From an uncultured Chloroflexota bacterium (GTDB lineage: Bacteria; Chloroflexota; Dehalococcoidia; Lucifugimonadales; CAJXCD01), in contig CAJXCD010000011.1 in NCBI GenBank assembly GCA_913051545.1, positions 1 to 46,252 on the forward strand: a stretch of 46,252 nucleotides of DNA. The letters run 5' to 3'. The notes under the pieces were generated by a model. The model did no database searches. It saw only the letters and a list, made by a program, of their open reading frames with translations, and was not told the DNA's origin. Shown here piece by piece: positions 18,285 to 27,314 of this stretch. Position 1 is the stretch's first letter; every line of letters begins with the position of its first letter. The position numbers and the translations under genes are program-made.

Positions 18285-18292
18285 TACGTCCT

Positions 18293-19639
18293 TTGAGTAA
18301 ATCTTATACATCAAATATAGAATCGTTCAAACAAGCTATTGAGAAACTTGAGTATAAAGTCTCGTACCATAATCTTGATCAATTCAATGTTTTAGGCTGT
18401 ATACCTAGTGCTGTTATAACACCGAGTAATATTAAAGAATTAAGTAAAACACTGACCACCGCAAACGAGCATAAACTCTCTGTTTCGCCACGTGGAGGGG
18501 GAACAAAATTAGAACTCGGGAATACACCTGATTCTCTAGATATAATTATCGACATGTCTAGACTAAATAAGATATTAAATCATGCCCCCGCCGACCTAAC
18601 AGCAACTGTAGAGTCTGGGATTACTATATTGAATCTACAAAATGAATTGGCTGAACACGGGCAATTTTTGGCTATCGACCCCGCCCTGCCCCACATAGCT
18701 ACTGTAGGAGGCGTACTTGCAACAGGTATCGCAGGACCTATGAAATGGCAACACGGTAGTCCCAGAGATACAGTTATTGGAATGAAAATTGTATCCCCTG
18801 ATGGGACTATAACTAAGAGCGGCGGACAAGTAGTAAAAAATGTTACTGGTTATGACATGTCCAGGTTACATATCGGTGGACTAGGAACTATTGGTATTAT
18901 TGCAGAAGTATCATTCAAACTAACCCCTCTACCACCAAAACAGCTAACAATACTGGCTTCATTTAATTCAAACCGAATTGCAGCGGAAGTCGCCCTTGAA
19001 ATATTTAATAGTAACTTGATGCCTTTAGCTATCACCGTTTTCGATCCAGATTCTCAGGACCGGATCCCAGATATTGGTATGAATAATCCTGTCCTTGCTA
19101 TTAAAGCAGCTGGAAGACCCGCAACGATTGAAAGATATGTGAAAGACTCCACATCGATCATAAACAAGTTTGGATCAAGCAATGTAAAAGTCCTCGACCA
19201 AATTGATAGCAAGCCTTTGTGGGAAGAAATATCGAATTTTGGATGGGACACTCTAAACTCCGAAATACTTCTTTGCCGCGCTTCGGTCCTGCCCTCTGCA
19301 GTTCCTAACCTGATTGAATCAATTGAAAAGTTCGAGTACGATCAGAGTCTGATTGGTAAAAAAATATCACATCCCGCGTACGGCACCGTACTTGTTGAAT
19401 GGTATTGTGGAAACGGACCACTGAATAATGAAACTGTAAGTACTATCTTAAACACCTTCTCTGGATTAATCCAAAGGCTAGATGGAAGCTTAGTAATACA
19501 ACGTTGTCCGAGAAAATTCCGTGAGGAGATAGATGTTTGGGGAAAGATCGGCAGCTCCTTAGAAATTATGAGAAGATTGAAAAATCAATATGACCCTAAT
19601 CGAACTATCAATCCTGGCAGATTTATAGGTGGCATATAA
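18293..19639 (+). CDS. glcE: Glycolate oxidase subunit GlcE (FAD-binding)
   Basis: The protein is a second, shorter FAD-binding PCMH-type subunit. It has SPRGGGTKLELG, TVGGVLATGIAGP, GGQVVKNVTGYDMSRL and GGLGTIGIIAEVSFKL, all characteristic of GlcE. It starts at a TTG eight bases after glcD. Its 448 residues exceed the E. coli GlcE (about 350), because the C-terminal substrate-domain part is fuller. The sequence ends in NQYDPNRTINPGRF, the usual closing motif. Its TAA stop touches a possible ATT start of glcF, pointing to coupled translation. Confidence 0.9.
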   Translation: MSKSYTSNIESFKQAIEKLEYKVSYHNLDQFNVLGCIPSAVITPSNIKELSKTLTTANEHKLSVSPRGGGTKLELGNTPDSLDIIIDMSRLNKILNHAPADLTATVESGITILNLQNELAEHGQFLAIDPALPHIATVGGVLATGIAGPMKWQHGSPRDTVIGMKIVSPDGTITKSGGQVVKNVTGYDMSRLHIGGLGTIGIIAEVSFKLTPLPPKQLTILASFNSNRIAAEVALEIFNSNLMPLAITVFDPDSQDRIPDIGMNNPVLAIKAAGRPATIERYVKDSTSIINKFGSSNVKVLDQIDSKPLWEEISNFGWDTLNSEILLCRASVLPSAVPNLIESIEKFEYDQSLIGKKISHPAYGTVLVEWYCGNGPLNNETVSTILNTFSGLIQRLDGSLVIQRCPRKFREEIDVWGKIGSSLEIMRRLKNQYDPNRTINPGRFIGGI

Positions 19640-19677
19640 TTCAAACCGTCTCTGATGAAAAAAAGAACTCTTCATTC

Positions 19678-20961
19678 TTGGGACTAGATGCTCCTTCCGA
19701 AGAAGACATGTACAAGTGTGTCCACTGTGGATTCTGTCTGCAAGCATGTCCAACATATCTTGAAACTGGACTAGAAACAGAATCTCCCAGAGGACGAATT
19801 GCATTGATGAAGGCCGTGAACGAAGGCCGAATTGGAATCACACCCTCTGTAACACGCCACTGGGACCTATGTATTCAGTGTCGAGCGTGTGAAGTAGCAT
19901 GTCCATCTGGCGTACCATACGGTAAGCTAATAGAATCTACTATGTCCCAAGTCAACTCGCGGCGCGAGAAGTCATGGACCACCAAAATTGTCTCCAACAT
20001 AATTCTGAAAAGGATAATCCCTCACAGAAACAGACTTCTGTTAATAATTAAATTTTTACGACTATACCAACTAACAGGTATCCAAAAAGTTTTACGCAAT
20101 AGCGGCCTACTTAACTTACTCTCCCCATATCTTTCCGAGCTCGAAAAATCGGCGCCACAGGTACCTGCCACGATACTTGAAACGTCTGGACAGACTATAC
20201 GAGCAATTGGCGTTAAAAGGTCAAGAGTCGCATTGTTATCCGGATGCATAATGCCCCTTGTGAATGGCCCCGAGATGGAAGCAGTAATCCGCGTGCTGAC
20301 TCGGAATGGATGCGATGTGATTGTCACACAAAATCAAGTATGTTGTGGTGCGATTAATTCTCATATGGGAGACCTGCAGACAACCCGCAAACTTGCTAAG
20401 CGAAACATAGATGCTTTTCTAAATAGCGACGTAGATGCAGTGATAGTCGCCTCTGCCGGGTGCGGAATCCGAATGAAAGAGTATGGTGATTTACTAAGGA
20501 ACGATACTGCCTATGCATCTAAAGCCCAAACATTAAGTTCTCTCGTAAAAGACATACATGAATTCTTGGCTGAATTGCCCATAATACCACCTAAAGGACA
20601 CCTTAATTATCAAGTAACTTACCAAGACTCATGTCATCTTTCACATGCACAGCGTATTACAGAACCACCTAGGATGCTTTTACGTTCAATACCAGGGATA
20701 AAACTTATTGAAATGGATAATCCTTCAAAGTGCTGTGGGGCTGGGGGTACATATACCATAACTGAGCGTGATTTCTCATTAAGACTGTTAGATTCCAAGA
20801 TCAAAGATATAGATAAAACACAAGCATCTATTGTGGCTACCGCAAACCCTGGATGTGTGATCCAGCTTCAATATGGAATCAAAATAAATTGTCATAATCG
20901 AACCGTGAAATATGTAACAGATCTTCTAGATGAATCATATAGTAGTGAATCCACAGTATGA
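19678..20961 (+). CDS. glcF: Glycolate oxidase iron-sulfur subunit GlcF
   Basis: Two 4Fe-4S ferredoxin motifs, CVHCGFCLQACP (Cys14, 17, 20, 24) and CIQCRACEVACP (Cys65, 68, 71, 75), are followed by two CCG domains (QVCCGAINSH and SKCCGAGGTY). This is the standard layout of GlcF/heterodisulfide reductase-like electron-transfer subunits. It takes electrons from GlcD/GlcE at the membrane face. The TTG at 19678 is the first conventional start and gives 427 residues. The frame is open further upstream, and an ATT at 19639 overlapping the glcE stop is a serious alternative that adds 13 residues. It converges with aroC, with 58 bp between. Confidence 0.92.
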   Translation: MGLDAPSEEDMYKCVHCGFCLQACPTYLETGLETESPRGRIALMKAVNEGRIGITPSVTRHWDLCIQCRACEVACPSGVPYGKLIESTMSQVNSRREKSWTTKIVSNIILKRIIPHRNRLLLIIKFLRLYQLTGIQKVLRNSGLLNLLSPYLSELEKSAPQVPATILETSGQTIRAIGVKRSRVALLSGCIMPLVNGPEMEAVIRVLTRNGCDVIVTQNQVCCGAINSHMGDLQTTRKLAKRNIDAFLNSDVDAVIVASAGCGIRMKEYGDLLRNDTAYASKAQTLSSLVKDIHEFLAELPIIPPKGHLNYQVTYQDSCHLSHAQRITEPPRMLLRSIPGIKLIEMDNPSKCCGAGGTYTITERDFSLRLLDSKIKDIDKTQASIVATANPGCVIQLQYGIKINCHNRTVKYVTDLLDESYSSESTV

Positions 20962-21019
20962 GTATAAAACGATCTCATCAAGGGACAACTATATCCGCAA
21001 ATTGTGTCTGCTGAAGTAT

Positions 21020-22108
21020 CTAAACTAAACTGCCGGTCTGACCACGCTGTCTTATGGCATGATCCACTAACACCAAGGCCATCATGGCCTCAACCATTGG
21101 TACAGCCCTAGGCAAAACACAGGGATCATGTCTACCCCTGCCTTCGAGTGTAGATGCATTACCGTCCTCATCAACTGTCTCTTGATTTCCTAGAATCGTC
21201 GCTGTTGGCTTAAAAGCAGCTCTAATTACAATGTCTTCCCCATTTGAGATCCCTCCCTGGATACCACCAGACCTGTTAGTGCGCGTACGGACTCTTCCAT
21301 CTTCCATGTAGAAGGGGTCATTATGTTCTGAACCGGTCATTGCAACGGCACCAAAACCTAAACCTGATTCAAATCCTTTACATGCTGGAAGTGATAAAAC
21401 ACCTTTAGCTAAGTCAGCTTCTAGCTTGTCAAAGACAGGATCTCCTAACCCAGCTGGAACTCCACGAGCCACTGCCTCAACTACACCACCCAAAGAATCT
21501 CCACTCTTACGAGCTTTTTCTATCTGATCTATCATTTTTAATGCTATCTGCTGGTCAGGACAACGCACTATATTTGATTCCACATCGTCTATAGATACAG
21601 AAGACAGATCAATTTCGGCAACGATATTCCACACCTGTTTAACGTAAGCAAGTATCTCAATACCATATTCCTCAGAAAGAATTTTCTTCGCTACAGCAGC
21701 AGCAGCTACACGACCTATGGTTTCTCTTGCCGATGCCCTTCCTCCCCCTTTCCAATTACGAATCCCATATTTTGCCTGGTAACTAAAATCAGCATGGGAT
21801 GGACGAAACTTCGTTTGCATGTAATCATAATCCTTACCCCTCTGATCATTATTCGATACTACTATAGATATCGGGGTGCCAAGGGTGCGACCTTGAAATA
21901 CTCCAGAGAGTATCTCAGCCTTGTCTCCCTCTTTACGTTGGGTAGTGATCTTACTCTGCCCAGGCTTGCGCCTATCTAAATCTGGTTGAATATCGTCAGA
22001 GGTTATAGCTAACCCCGGAGGACAACCATCTATAACGACACCAACTGCGTCACCATGAGACTCACCCCAAGTGGTAACCCTAAACATATGTCCAAATGTG
22101 TTACCCAT
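21020..22108 (-). CDS. aroC: Chorismate synthase
   Basis: This enzyme converts 5-enolpyruvylshikimate-3-phosphate to chorismate with reduced FMN, the last shared step to aromatic amino acids and folate. The sequence carries the family signatures [53 protein letters not shown] and [13 protein letters not shown]. At 362 residues it is full length. GGGAG-type ribosome binding sequence precedes the ATG. No other shikimate gene is adjacent. The upstream 337-bp gap contains a GC-rich stem element. Confidence 0.97.
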   Translation of the reverse strand: MGNTFGHMFRVTTWGESHGDAVGVVIDGCPPGLAITSDDIQPDLDRRKPGQSKITTQRKEGDKAEILSGVFQGRTLGTPISIVVSNNDQRGKDYDYMQTKFRPSHADFSYQAKYGIRNWKGGGRASARETIGRVAAAAVAKKILSEEYGIEILAYVKQVWNIVAEIDLSSVSIDDVESNIVRCPDQQIALKMIDQIEKARKSGDSLGGVVEAVARGVPAGLGDPVFDKLEADLAKGVLSLPACKGFESGLGFGAVAMTGSEHNDPFYMEDGRVRTRTNRSGGIQGGISNGEDIVIRAAFKPTATILGNQETVDEDGNASTLEGRGRHDPCVLPRAVPMVEAMMALVLVDHAIRQRGQTGSLV

Positions 22109-22240
22109 TTATCAGCTCCCAAACTCATTCTAATCATCAATTAAAACACTCTACCACCAAGTATGTATTCAATGTTACCATTGAGAAAGATAAAGTGTAC
22201 CAAACATACCGGTCAATCCCACTTCATAACGTCATTATAC

Positions 22241-22312
22241 GGGTCCGGGTTGAACACCTATGAGTGCCTTCTTTGTCTACGACAGGATGAGTGCTACTCG
22301 TAGCCCGGACCC
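22241..22312. ncRNA. Possible structured RNA: 72-nt element closed by a 9-bp perfect GC stem
   Basis: GGGTCCGGG (22241-22249) pairs perfectly with CCCGGACCC (22304-22312), enclosing 54 bases. Read on the minus strand the interior can form further pairs: CTACGA with TCGTAG, and TGTC with GACA around a GTA loop. GCACTCAT occurs twice as a direct repeat. The element is much richer in G+C than its surroundings. It does not fold as a tRNA and lacks the conserved cores of SRP RNA, T-box or the common riboswitches. It could be a small RNA, a leader element of aroC or the MFS gene, or a protein-binding site. The strand is undecided. Confidence 0.35.
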
Positions 22313-22410
22313 CTCTTTGCTACAAGATAGTAAATGAATTCTCCCAAAACCACGATCACTATAATTACATCCAATAGATAAAATCTGCTCGTAAGCGTTA
22401 CATTTACTAC

Positions 22411-22437
22411 TTGAAACAGACGATATTATACTATACT
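22411..22437 (+). promoter_or_regulatory. Promoter candidate directly before the MFS gene
   Basis: TTGAAA (22411-22416) and TATACT (22432-22437) are separated by a short 15-bp spacer. The -10 box ends eight bases before the ATG at 22446, so the transcript would be nearly or completely leaderless. The repeated TATACTATACTATATA sequence makes the exact -10 uncertain. Confidence 0.35.
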
Positions 22438-22445
22438 ATATATTC

Positions 22446-23795
22446 ATGAATGTTTTTTCATTATTTAAAAATAATGTATTTTTAGTCTATGCCACCCGCG
22501 TCTTTTTTGCGAAACTAGGCACATCTAACGACGTGCATAATTTGGATGCCGAACAATATCCCCCAAATATTCCCACGCGCAGCAATAATTCAAATCTGTG
22601 GTACACCTTTCAATCACTGTCAAACCGTAATTATCTATGGCTGTGGTTAGGGACACTTTGCATGATTAGTGGATTCCAAATGCAGGCTATTGCCCAAGGG
22701 TATCTGGTTTATGAAATGACCAATTCAGCAAAAATACTTGGGATTGTAAGTACTGCTGGCGCAGTACCTGTCCTCACTCTGGCACTATTTGCAGGAGCCA
22801 TTGCAGACAGAATACACCGCAAAGTTTTGGTCCAGATTGGTCAGGCTATTTCCGCCGTGATCGCATCAATAATCGCACTTTTAATAGCAACTGAAACTGT
22901 GACTTGGATACATTTACTAATAGCCGCTCTGGCGCAGGGAGCAATAGCAGCATTTGTAGCACCTGCTCGACAGGCATTAATTCCACAACTAGTTGGGAGA
23001 GAGAAAATTGGAAATGCGATGGCATTAAACGCAGCCGTAATGGGAATAGCTGCTCTCGTATCACCTGCATTAGCCGGTTTGCTCTATTCAATTGTAGGAC
23101 CATCAGGTGTATATATTGTAGTTAGTATCTCCGGAATTATCGCTCTTGTACTAACCAACCAAATTGATACCGGTAAAAACCCAGCCAAGAAACACTATAA
23201 CGTAATTTCAGACGTTTCCGCAGGAATCGCATATTTGTGGAAGAACAGACCCATTAAATTACATCTCTCCATGACCCTCGTGACCGTGATTCTAGCGACA
23301 CCTTTGATATCTCTACTGCCTATTTTTGTGATGGATGTTCTCAACAAGGATTCAGGTGCTTTGGGACTACTCGTTAGCATGAGCGGACTCGGATCACTAG
23401 CAGGAGCCCTAATCATTGCAGGAATCGGCCCAAAAAACAGGGGAAAAATTATGATCAGTGGTTCTTTGATTGCTGGATTATCATTGATTCTCCTAGGCAC
23501 ATCCCCTTGGTACGCAATTGCCGTGCCAGTTATGGTTTTGTTCGGTATTGGAGTCAGCACTAACATAAACTTGAATCAGGCATTAATAATTGAAATCGTC
23601 GATGAAAAATATAGAGGCAGAGTAATGTCTATTATGATGATGACATTCAGTTTAATACCCTTCGGAGTAATACCTGCGGGACTCGCAATTGATGCTGTAG
23701 GAATTCGATTGGTTGTTTCACTTATGGGCGTAACTCTATTAGCCTGCACGACTATAATATATTTGAGTCAGAGGAGTATCAGAAACATCCAGTGA
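22446..23795 (+). CDS. Major facilitator superfamily exporter (MFS_3/EntS-like)
   Basis: The protein has twelve predicted hydrophobic segments from about residue 65 onward. The core begins with the family pattern SLSNRNYLWLWLGTL and contains GAIADRIHRKVLVQIG (the MFS motif A loop), FVAPARQALIPQLVGREKIGNAMALN and YRGRVMSIMMM. These features match the enterobactin-exporter-like MFS_3 group, which export siderophores, drugs or metabolites. An unusual 55-residue hydrophilic N-terminal extension precedes the first membrane segment. It is not obviously conserved and the real start may lie further downstream. The substrate is unknown. Confidence 0.82.
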   Translation: MNVFSLFKNNVFLVYATRVFFAKLGTSNDVHNLDAEQYPPNIPTRSNNSNLWYTFQSLSNRNYLWLWLGTLCMISGFQMQAIAQGYLVYEMTNSAKILGIVSTAGAVPVLTLALFAGAIADRIHRKVLVQIGQAISAVIASIIALLIATETVTWIHLLIAALAQGAIAAFVAPARQALIPQLVGREKIGNAMALNAAVMGIAALVSPALAGLLYSIVGPSGVYIVVSISGIIALVLTNQIDTGKNPAKKHYNVISDVSAGIAYLWKNRPIKLHLSMTLVTVILATPLISLLPIFVMDVLNKDSGALGLLVSMSGLGSLAGALIIAGIGPKNRGKIMISGSLIAGLSLILLGTSPWYAIAVPVMVLFGIGVSTNINLNQALIIEIVDEKYRGRVMSIMMMTFSLIPFGVIPAGLAIDAVGIRLVVSLMGVTLLACTTIIYLSQRSIRNIQ

Positions 23796-24013
23796 GTCAC
23801 TGATAATTAATCCGTTTTTAAAAATAGTTATAAAATAATTCTATTTTATACAAACGATCTATTTCATACTCATACCACATCGATTCCCCACATATGGAGT
23901 TGAAAAAAATGTCCCTTAGGTGTATTTTCACGCTGATATCTGATAGAAAATATGTTATATAAACATCATACTGCCAAATTTATATTCGTAAATGGTATTC
24001 CAGGAGACAAAAA
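23796..24013. other. AT-rich intergenic region between the MFS and PhyH genes
   Basis: This 218-bp gap is very AT-rich. AAAATAG (23821-23827) and CTATTTT (23841-23847) form a weak AT-only inverted repeat just after the MFS stop that could end its transcript, but it lacks a GC stem. The sequence AGGAG at the right edge is the ribosome binding site of the PhyH gene. No further gene was seen. Confidence 0.4.
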
Positions 24014-24760
24014 TTGAGCCTTTCCGAAGAACAAATGGTGGATTATACACGTGATGGTTTCATAAGATATGGACCCATACTACCCACCCCTAAAATCAAC
24101 GAATTGGGCGAAATAATTGACAAATTTGCTTCAGGTACACACCCAAATTCCGGAAAAGTTAACATTAGATTGGAACGTGCAGCCGAGAAAGGTAAACTGA
24201 CTGATGTCCCAACCCGTGACAAAGTCTGGCAATTATGGGATGTGTACAAACATGACGAACTGATATTTAATCATGCCTGCAACCCAATAATCCTAGACAT
24301 CGTGGAAAAGCTTCTAGACACTAAAAACATCAAACTATTCGCAGATCAGGTGCTGATGAAACCCGCCTTCCACGGATCTCCTGTTTTCTGGCATAACGAT
24401 TCGGCTTACTGGACTACTATAGAACCAAAAGAACTTGTAAGTTGCTGGGTTGCCATAGATGATGCCACTATAGAAAATGGTTGTTTGAAAATGATCCCAG
24501 GTAGCCACAAAAATGGAATTTGGCCTACAAATAAACGCGATTCACATATCAAAGACATTCCCAATGAATCCGATTCGGTACCAATTGTACTGAAAGCTGG
24601 AGAGTGTAGTTTTCACCACAGTATGACCATCCATAGCAGTGGCGAAAACCTCACACCTCACAGACGTAGGGGTATTGTAACCAGCTACATGAGGTCCGAC
24701 TCAAAATGGCTAGGAAATCCTACAGATAAGCCAGACTTCCCTCTCTTACGAGGTCATTAA
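24014..24760 (+). CDS. Phytanoyl-CoA dioxygenase (PhyH) family Fe(II)/2-oxoglutarate oxygenase
   Basis: This 248-residue cupin-fold oxygenase shows the 2-His-1-carboxylate iron site as His127-Asn-Asp129 (FWHNDSAYW) and His207 (TIHSSGEN), with a downstream Arg cluster (HRRRG) for 2-oxoglutarate. NGCLKMIPGSHKNG is the typical PhyH loop. It starts at a TTG, with AGGAG about seven bases upstream. Family members hydroxylate diverse small molecules, and expanded PhyH sets are known in bacteria that use refractory organic matter. The gene stands alone, 253 bp upstream of fhs with its own gap, so the substrate cannot be inferred. Confidence 0.88.
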   Translation: MSLSEEQMVDYTRDGFIRYGPILPTPKINELGEIIDKFASGTHPNSGKVNIRLERAAEKGKLTDVPTRDKVWQLWDVYKHDELIFNHACNPIILDIVEKLLDTKNIKLFADQVLMKPAFHGSPVFWHNDSAYWTTIEPKELVSCWVAIDDATIENGCLKMIPGSHKNGIWPTNKRDSHIKDIPNESDSVPIVLKAGECSFHHSMTIHSSGENLTPHRRRGIVTSYMRSDSKWLGNPTDKPDFPLLRGH

Positions 24761-24939
24761 TATCCTAAATGTAAATGAATTAATGGCAACCTATTCAATA
24801 GACATCTATCGGGACTGGAATTTATCAAATAATTAACTCGAACTGGTATGTGTAATACCCACGATTCGACACAACTCTGTGCTACAATCCGATTTCAAAT
24901 AAGACTGGTAAATTTATTACTTAAATCTAAGGAAATTAT

Positions 24940-26559
24940 ATGCAGCATATACAAGAAGTAGCTAACAAGATGGGTCTGGATAAAAAATCGTTAATCCCAT
25001 ACGGCCATTACAAAGCTAAAATTGATCTGGATGCTATCAAATCTAGCAGTGACAGAGGAAAGTTAATCTTAGTAACAGGCATGACTCCCACAAAGGCGGG
25101 GGAAGGGAAAACAACTACATCCATAGGACTTACCCAAGGATTAGGCAAATTAGGCCACCGAGTGATAGCTACTTTAAGGGAGCCATCATTGGGTCCAATA
25201 TTTGGCATAAAAGGTGGAGGAACTGGCGGCGGTTCTTCAATAGTAATACCGGAGGACGAGGTAAACGTACACTTCACAGGAGACGCTCATGCGGTCGGAT
25301 CTGCTCATAACCTCCTCGCTGCACTCACAGATAACGTCGCCCAACGCGGCAAAATAGAAGAATTCAATCCAAATGGAATCACTTGGAGGCGTGTTACAGA
25401 TGTGGAAGATAGAGCCCTGCGATCAACAATCACAGGGCTTGGCGGAAAACTTAATGCACCCCTAAGAGAAACTGGATTCGACATCGTAACAGCATCTGAG
25501 GTCATGGCTGTATTAGCTCTATCATCTAGTTTGGAAAATTTAAGGGAAAGACTTAGCAAAATAGTAGTGGGCCTATCAGAAAACAACCAACCGGTCACAG
25601 CAAACGACGTATCAGCCGTCGGCTCAATGATGTCTCTTCTTAGATATGCAATACAACCGAATTTAGTTCAGACTCTAGAAGGGCAACCCGTAATTGTCCA
25701 TGCTGGCCCATTTGGGAATATAGCCCATGGTTGCAGTTCAATTATTGGAGATAAATTAGCACTAGGCTATTCAGACTATACAGTTACTGAGGCAGGTTTC
25801 GGAGCAGACTTAGGCTTCGAAAAATTCATGCATATAAAGGCACGTTATAATGATCTTGAGCCTAGCGCCGTAGTCCTTGTATCGACAATCAGGGCTATAA
25901 AATCTCATGGAGGAATACTGTTTAAAAACTTAGATGAGCCTAACGAAACAGCCCTCCTACAGGGCTTGGAAAATGTAACTCATCTTGTAAATGTTATACG
26001 CTCTTTCGGACTACCAGTAGTAGTCGCCGTTAACCGCTTCCCAACTGATTTACCAAACGAAATAACTATAGTAAACAAAAACCTAAAAAATTCCGGGGCA
26101 CATTCGGTTGTAGATAGTCACGTTTTTTCTGATGGAGGTAACGGAGGAGTTGAACTTGCACAGGCAGTCGTCGAAGCAGCTTCCGAAAAATCTAGCGTTA
26201 AATACCTATATGATAAAAATGACTCGATTGAAGACAAAGTGTCTTCTCTGGCAAAAAATGTTTATGGAGCCAAAGACGTCTCATGGAACCAGCAATCTAA
26301 GAAACGACTGAAATTATTTAACGATCTTGGATGGGGAAAACTTCCAGTGTGTATGGCTAAGACCCATTTATCAATATCAGATAAACCTAGATTGAAAGGC
26401 CATCCAACTGGATACACATTCAACATATCTGATGTGAGGGCCTCTATAGGCGCAGGGTTCATATACCCAATAGCTGGAACAATTCCTACTATGCCCGGCC
26501 TTCCGAATTCCCCAAAAGCACTGGATATAGATGATAATGGTTCCATTATAGGACTTTAG
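24940..26559 (+). CDS. fhs: Formate-tetrahydrofolate ligase
   Basis: This enzyme activates formate with ATP onto tetrahydrofolate to give 10-formyl-THF, the entry into one-carbon metabolism. The nucleotide-binding loop TPTKAGEGKTT (residues 49-59) and the segments LREPSLGPIFGIKGGGTGGG, NVHFTGDAHAVGSAHN and EAGFGADLGFEKFM are diagnostic. At 539 residues it is close to the usual 550-560. AAGGAAA precedes the ATG. It is followed after 29 bp by an unknown gene and then by a sugar-acid dehydratase, forming a probable three-gene operon. No folD or formate dehydrogenase gene lies nearby. Confidence 0.97.
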   Translation: MQHIQEVANKMGLDKKSLIPYGHYKAKIDLDAIKSSSDRGKLILVTGMTPTKAGEGKTTTSIGLTQGLGKLGHRVIATLREPSLGPIFGIKGGGTGGGSSIVIPEDEVNVHFTGDAHAVGSAHNLLAALTDNVAQRGKIEEFNPNGITWRRVTDVEDRALRSTITGLGGKLNAPLRETGFDIVTASEVMAVLALSSSLENLRERLSKIVVGLSENNQPVTANDVSAVGSMMSLLRYAIQPNLVQTLEGQPVIVHAGPFGNIAHGCSSIIGDKLALGYSDYTVTEAGFGADLGFEKFMHIKARYNDLEPSAVVLVSTIRAIKSHGGILFKNLDEPNETALLQGLENVTHLVNVIRSFGLPVVVAVNRFPTDLPNEITIVNKNLKNSGAHSVVDSHVFSDGGNGGVELAQAVVEAASEKSSVKYLYDKNDSIEDKVSSLAKNVYGAKDVSWNQQSKKRLKLFNDLGWGKLPVCMAKTHLSISDKPRLKGHPTGYTFNISDVRASIGAGFIYPIAGTIPTMPGLPNSPKALDIDDNGSIIGL

Positions 26560-26588
26560 ATTACATGCCGTGTCAAAGGAGTATATAG

Positions 26589-27314
26589 ATGGCCACGCCT
26601 ATAGGTAAGATACCAAAACCTGAAGCAAGCAAATACGATGGGAAGCGCAAGTTAATACTCGTACCTTTACTTTTAACGAACCCCGATACATCACCAGAAG
26701 GTAAAAACCTCCTCGAAACCTATTGGAACGACGTCCGAAACCACATACATAATCTTGAAAAATCCCTCGGGACAGTATCTCACGTCTATCACGAGGCCAT
26801 CTCTGAAAACAGAGAGGAAGGGTTGAAAATTATAAATGCTATCAACCCAATCGGATGTTCATTAATTACAGAGCTATCTAAATCTACCGCAACAGTTGAA
26901 TCTACCGACGACAAATCGGTCTTGGAAGAGAGCACTGACTGGCAACGATGTCTATCCATAGGGCTCGTTAGTGCAAATGTAATGAATACCATAATGGATC
27001 TGTATAGGAAATCGATAGATAACCGTTATGCTCACATAAATAATCAAATAAATAATACTCTTAAAGATAGTGAGACAGGAGTTTTATTTATACGAGAAGA
27101 TCATAAGGTTCAATTTGCTCCGGACATACAAGTTTTCTATGTTTCACCTCCTTCACTAGACCCGGTGAAGAAATGGCTGCAAGAGCAATTTCTAGAAGCT
27201 CAAAAACGGTTCGAACAGGCTCAGCAAAAATCAGAAAAACAGACCGAACAAAGTTCTGATACATCAGATGTTGAATCGCCCGAAGAGTCGGCTAAACAAT
27301 CTACTGATGACTAG
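26589..27314 (+). CDS. Conserved-looking cytoplasmic protein of unknown function
   Basis: I do not recognise a family for this 241-residue protein. It begins after a clear AAAGGAG ribosome binding site. It has no signal peptide or membrane segment. The body (residues 15-195) looks like a mixed alpha/beta fold (RKLILVPLLLTN, CSLITELSKST, TGVLFIREDHKVQFA). The last 45 residues are a charged, Gln/Ser/Glu-rich, probably disordered or coiled tail (KRFEQAQQKSEKQTEQSSD). Its end overlaps the start of the dehydratase gene by 8 bp and it follows fhs by 29 bp. It is therefore likely translated with both and may serve the same pathway. Confidence 0.7.
   Translation: MATPIGKIPKPEASKYDGKRKLILVPLLLTNPDTSPEGKNLLETYWNDVRNHIHNLEKSLGTVSHVYHEAISENREEGLKIINAINPIGCSLITELSKSTATVESTDDKSVLEESTDWQRCLSIGLVSANVMNTIMDLYRKSIDNRYAHINNQINNTLKDSETGVLFIREDHKVQFAPDIQVFYVSPPSLDPVKKWLQEQFLEAQKRFEQAQQKSEKQTEQSSDTSDVESPEESAKQSTDD

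Larger units (their letters stand above)
22109..22445. other. Intergenic region between divergent aroC and an MFS gene
   Basis: This 337-bp stretch is the longest non-coding segment of the window. It contains a GC-rich stem element (22241-22312), an exact TATAAT on the minus strand (22239-22234) without a clear -35 that could serve aroC, and a plus-strand promoter candidate next to the MFS start. No open reading frame in it could be supported. Confidence 0.6.

Noticed and set aside
22241-22312. tRNA gene (72-nt length with a 7-bp or longer closing stem)
   Set aside because: Neither strand has a T-arm stem with a TTC loop in place or an anticodon arm; the 3' strand of the T-stem is missing. 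SRP RNA and T-box cores were also not found.
23821-23847. Intrinsic terminator after the MFS gene
   Set aside because: The inverted repeat is AT-only (AAAATAG/CTATTTT) and would be too weak.
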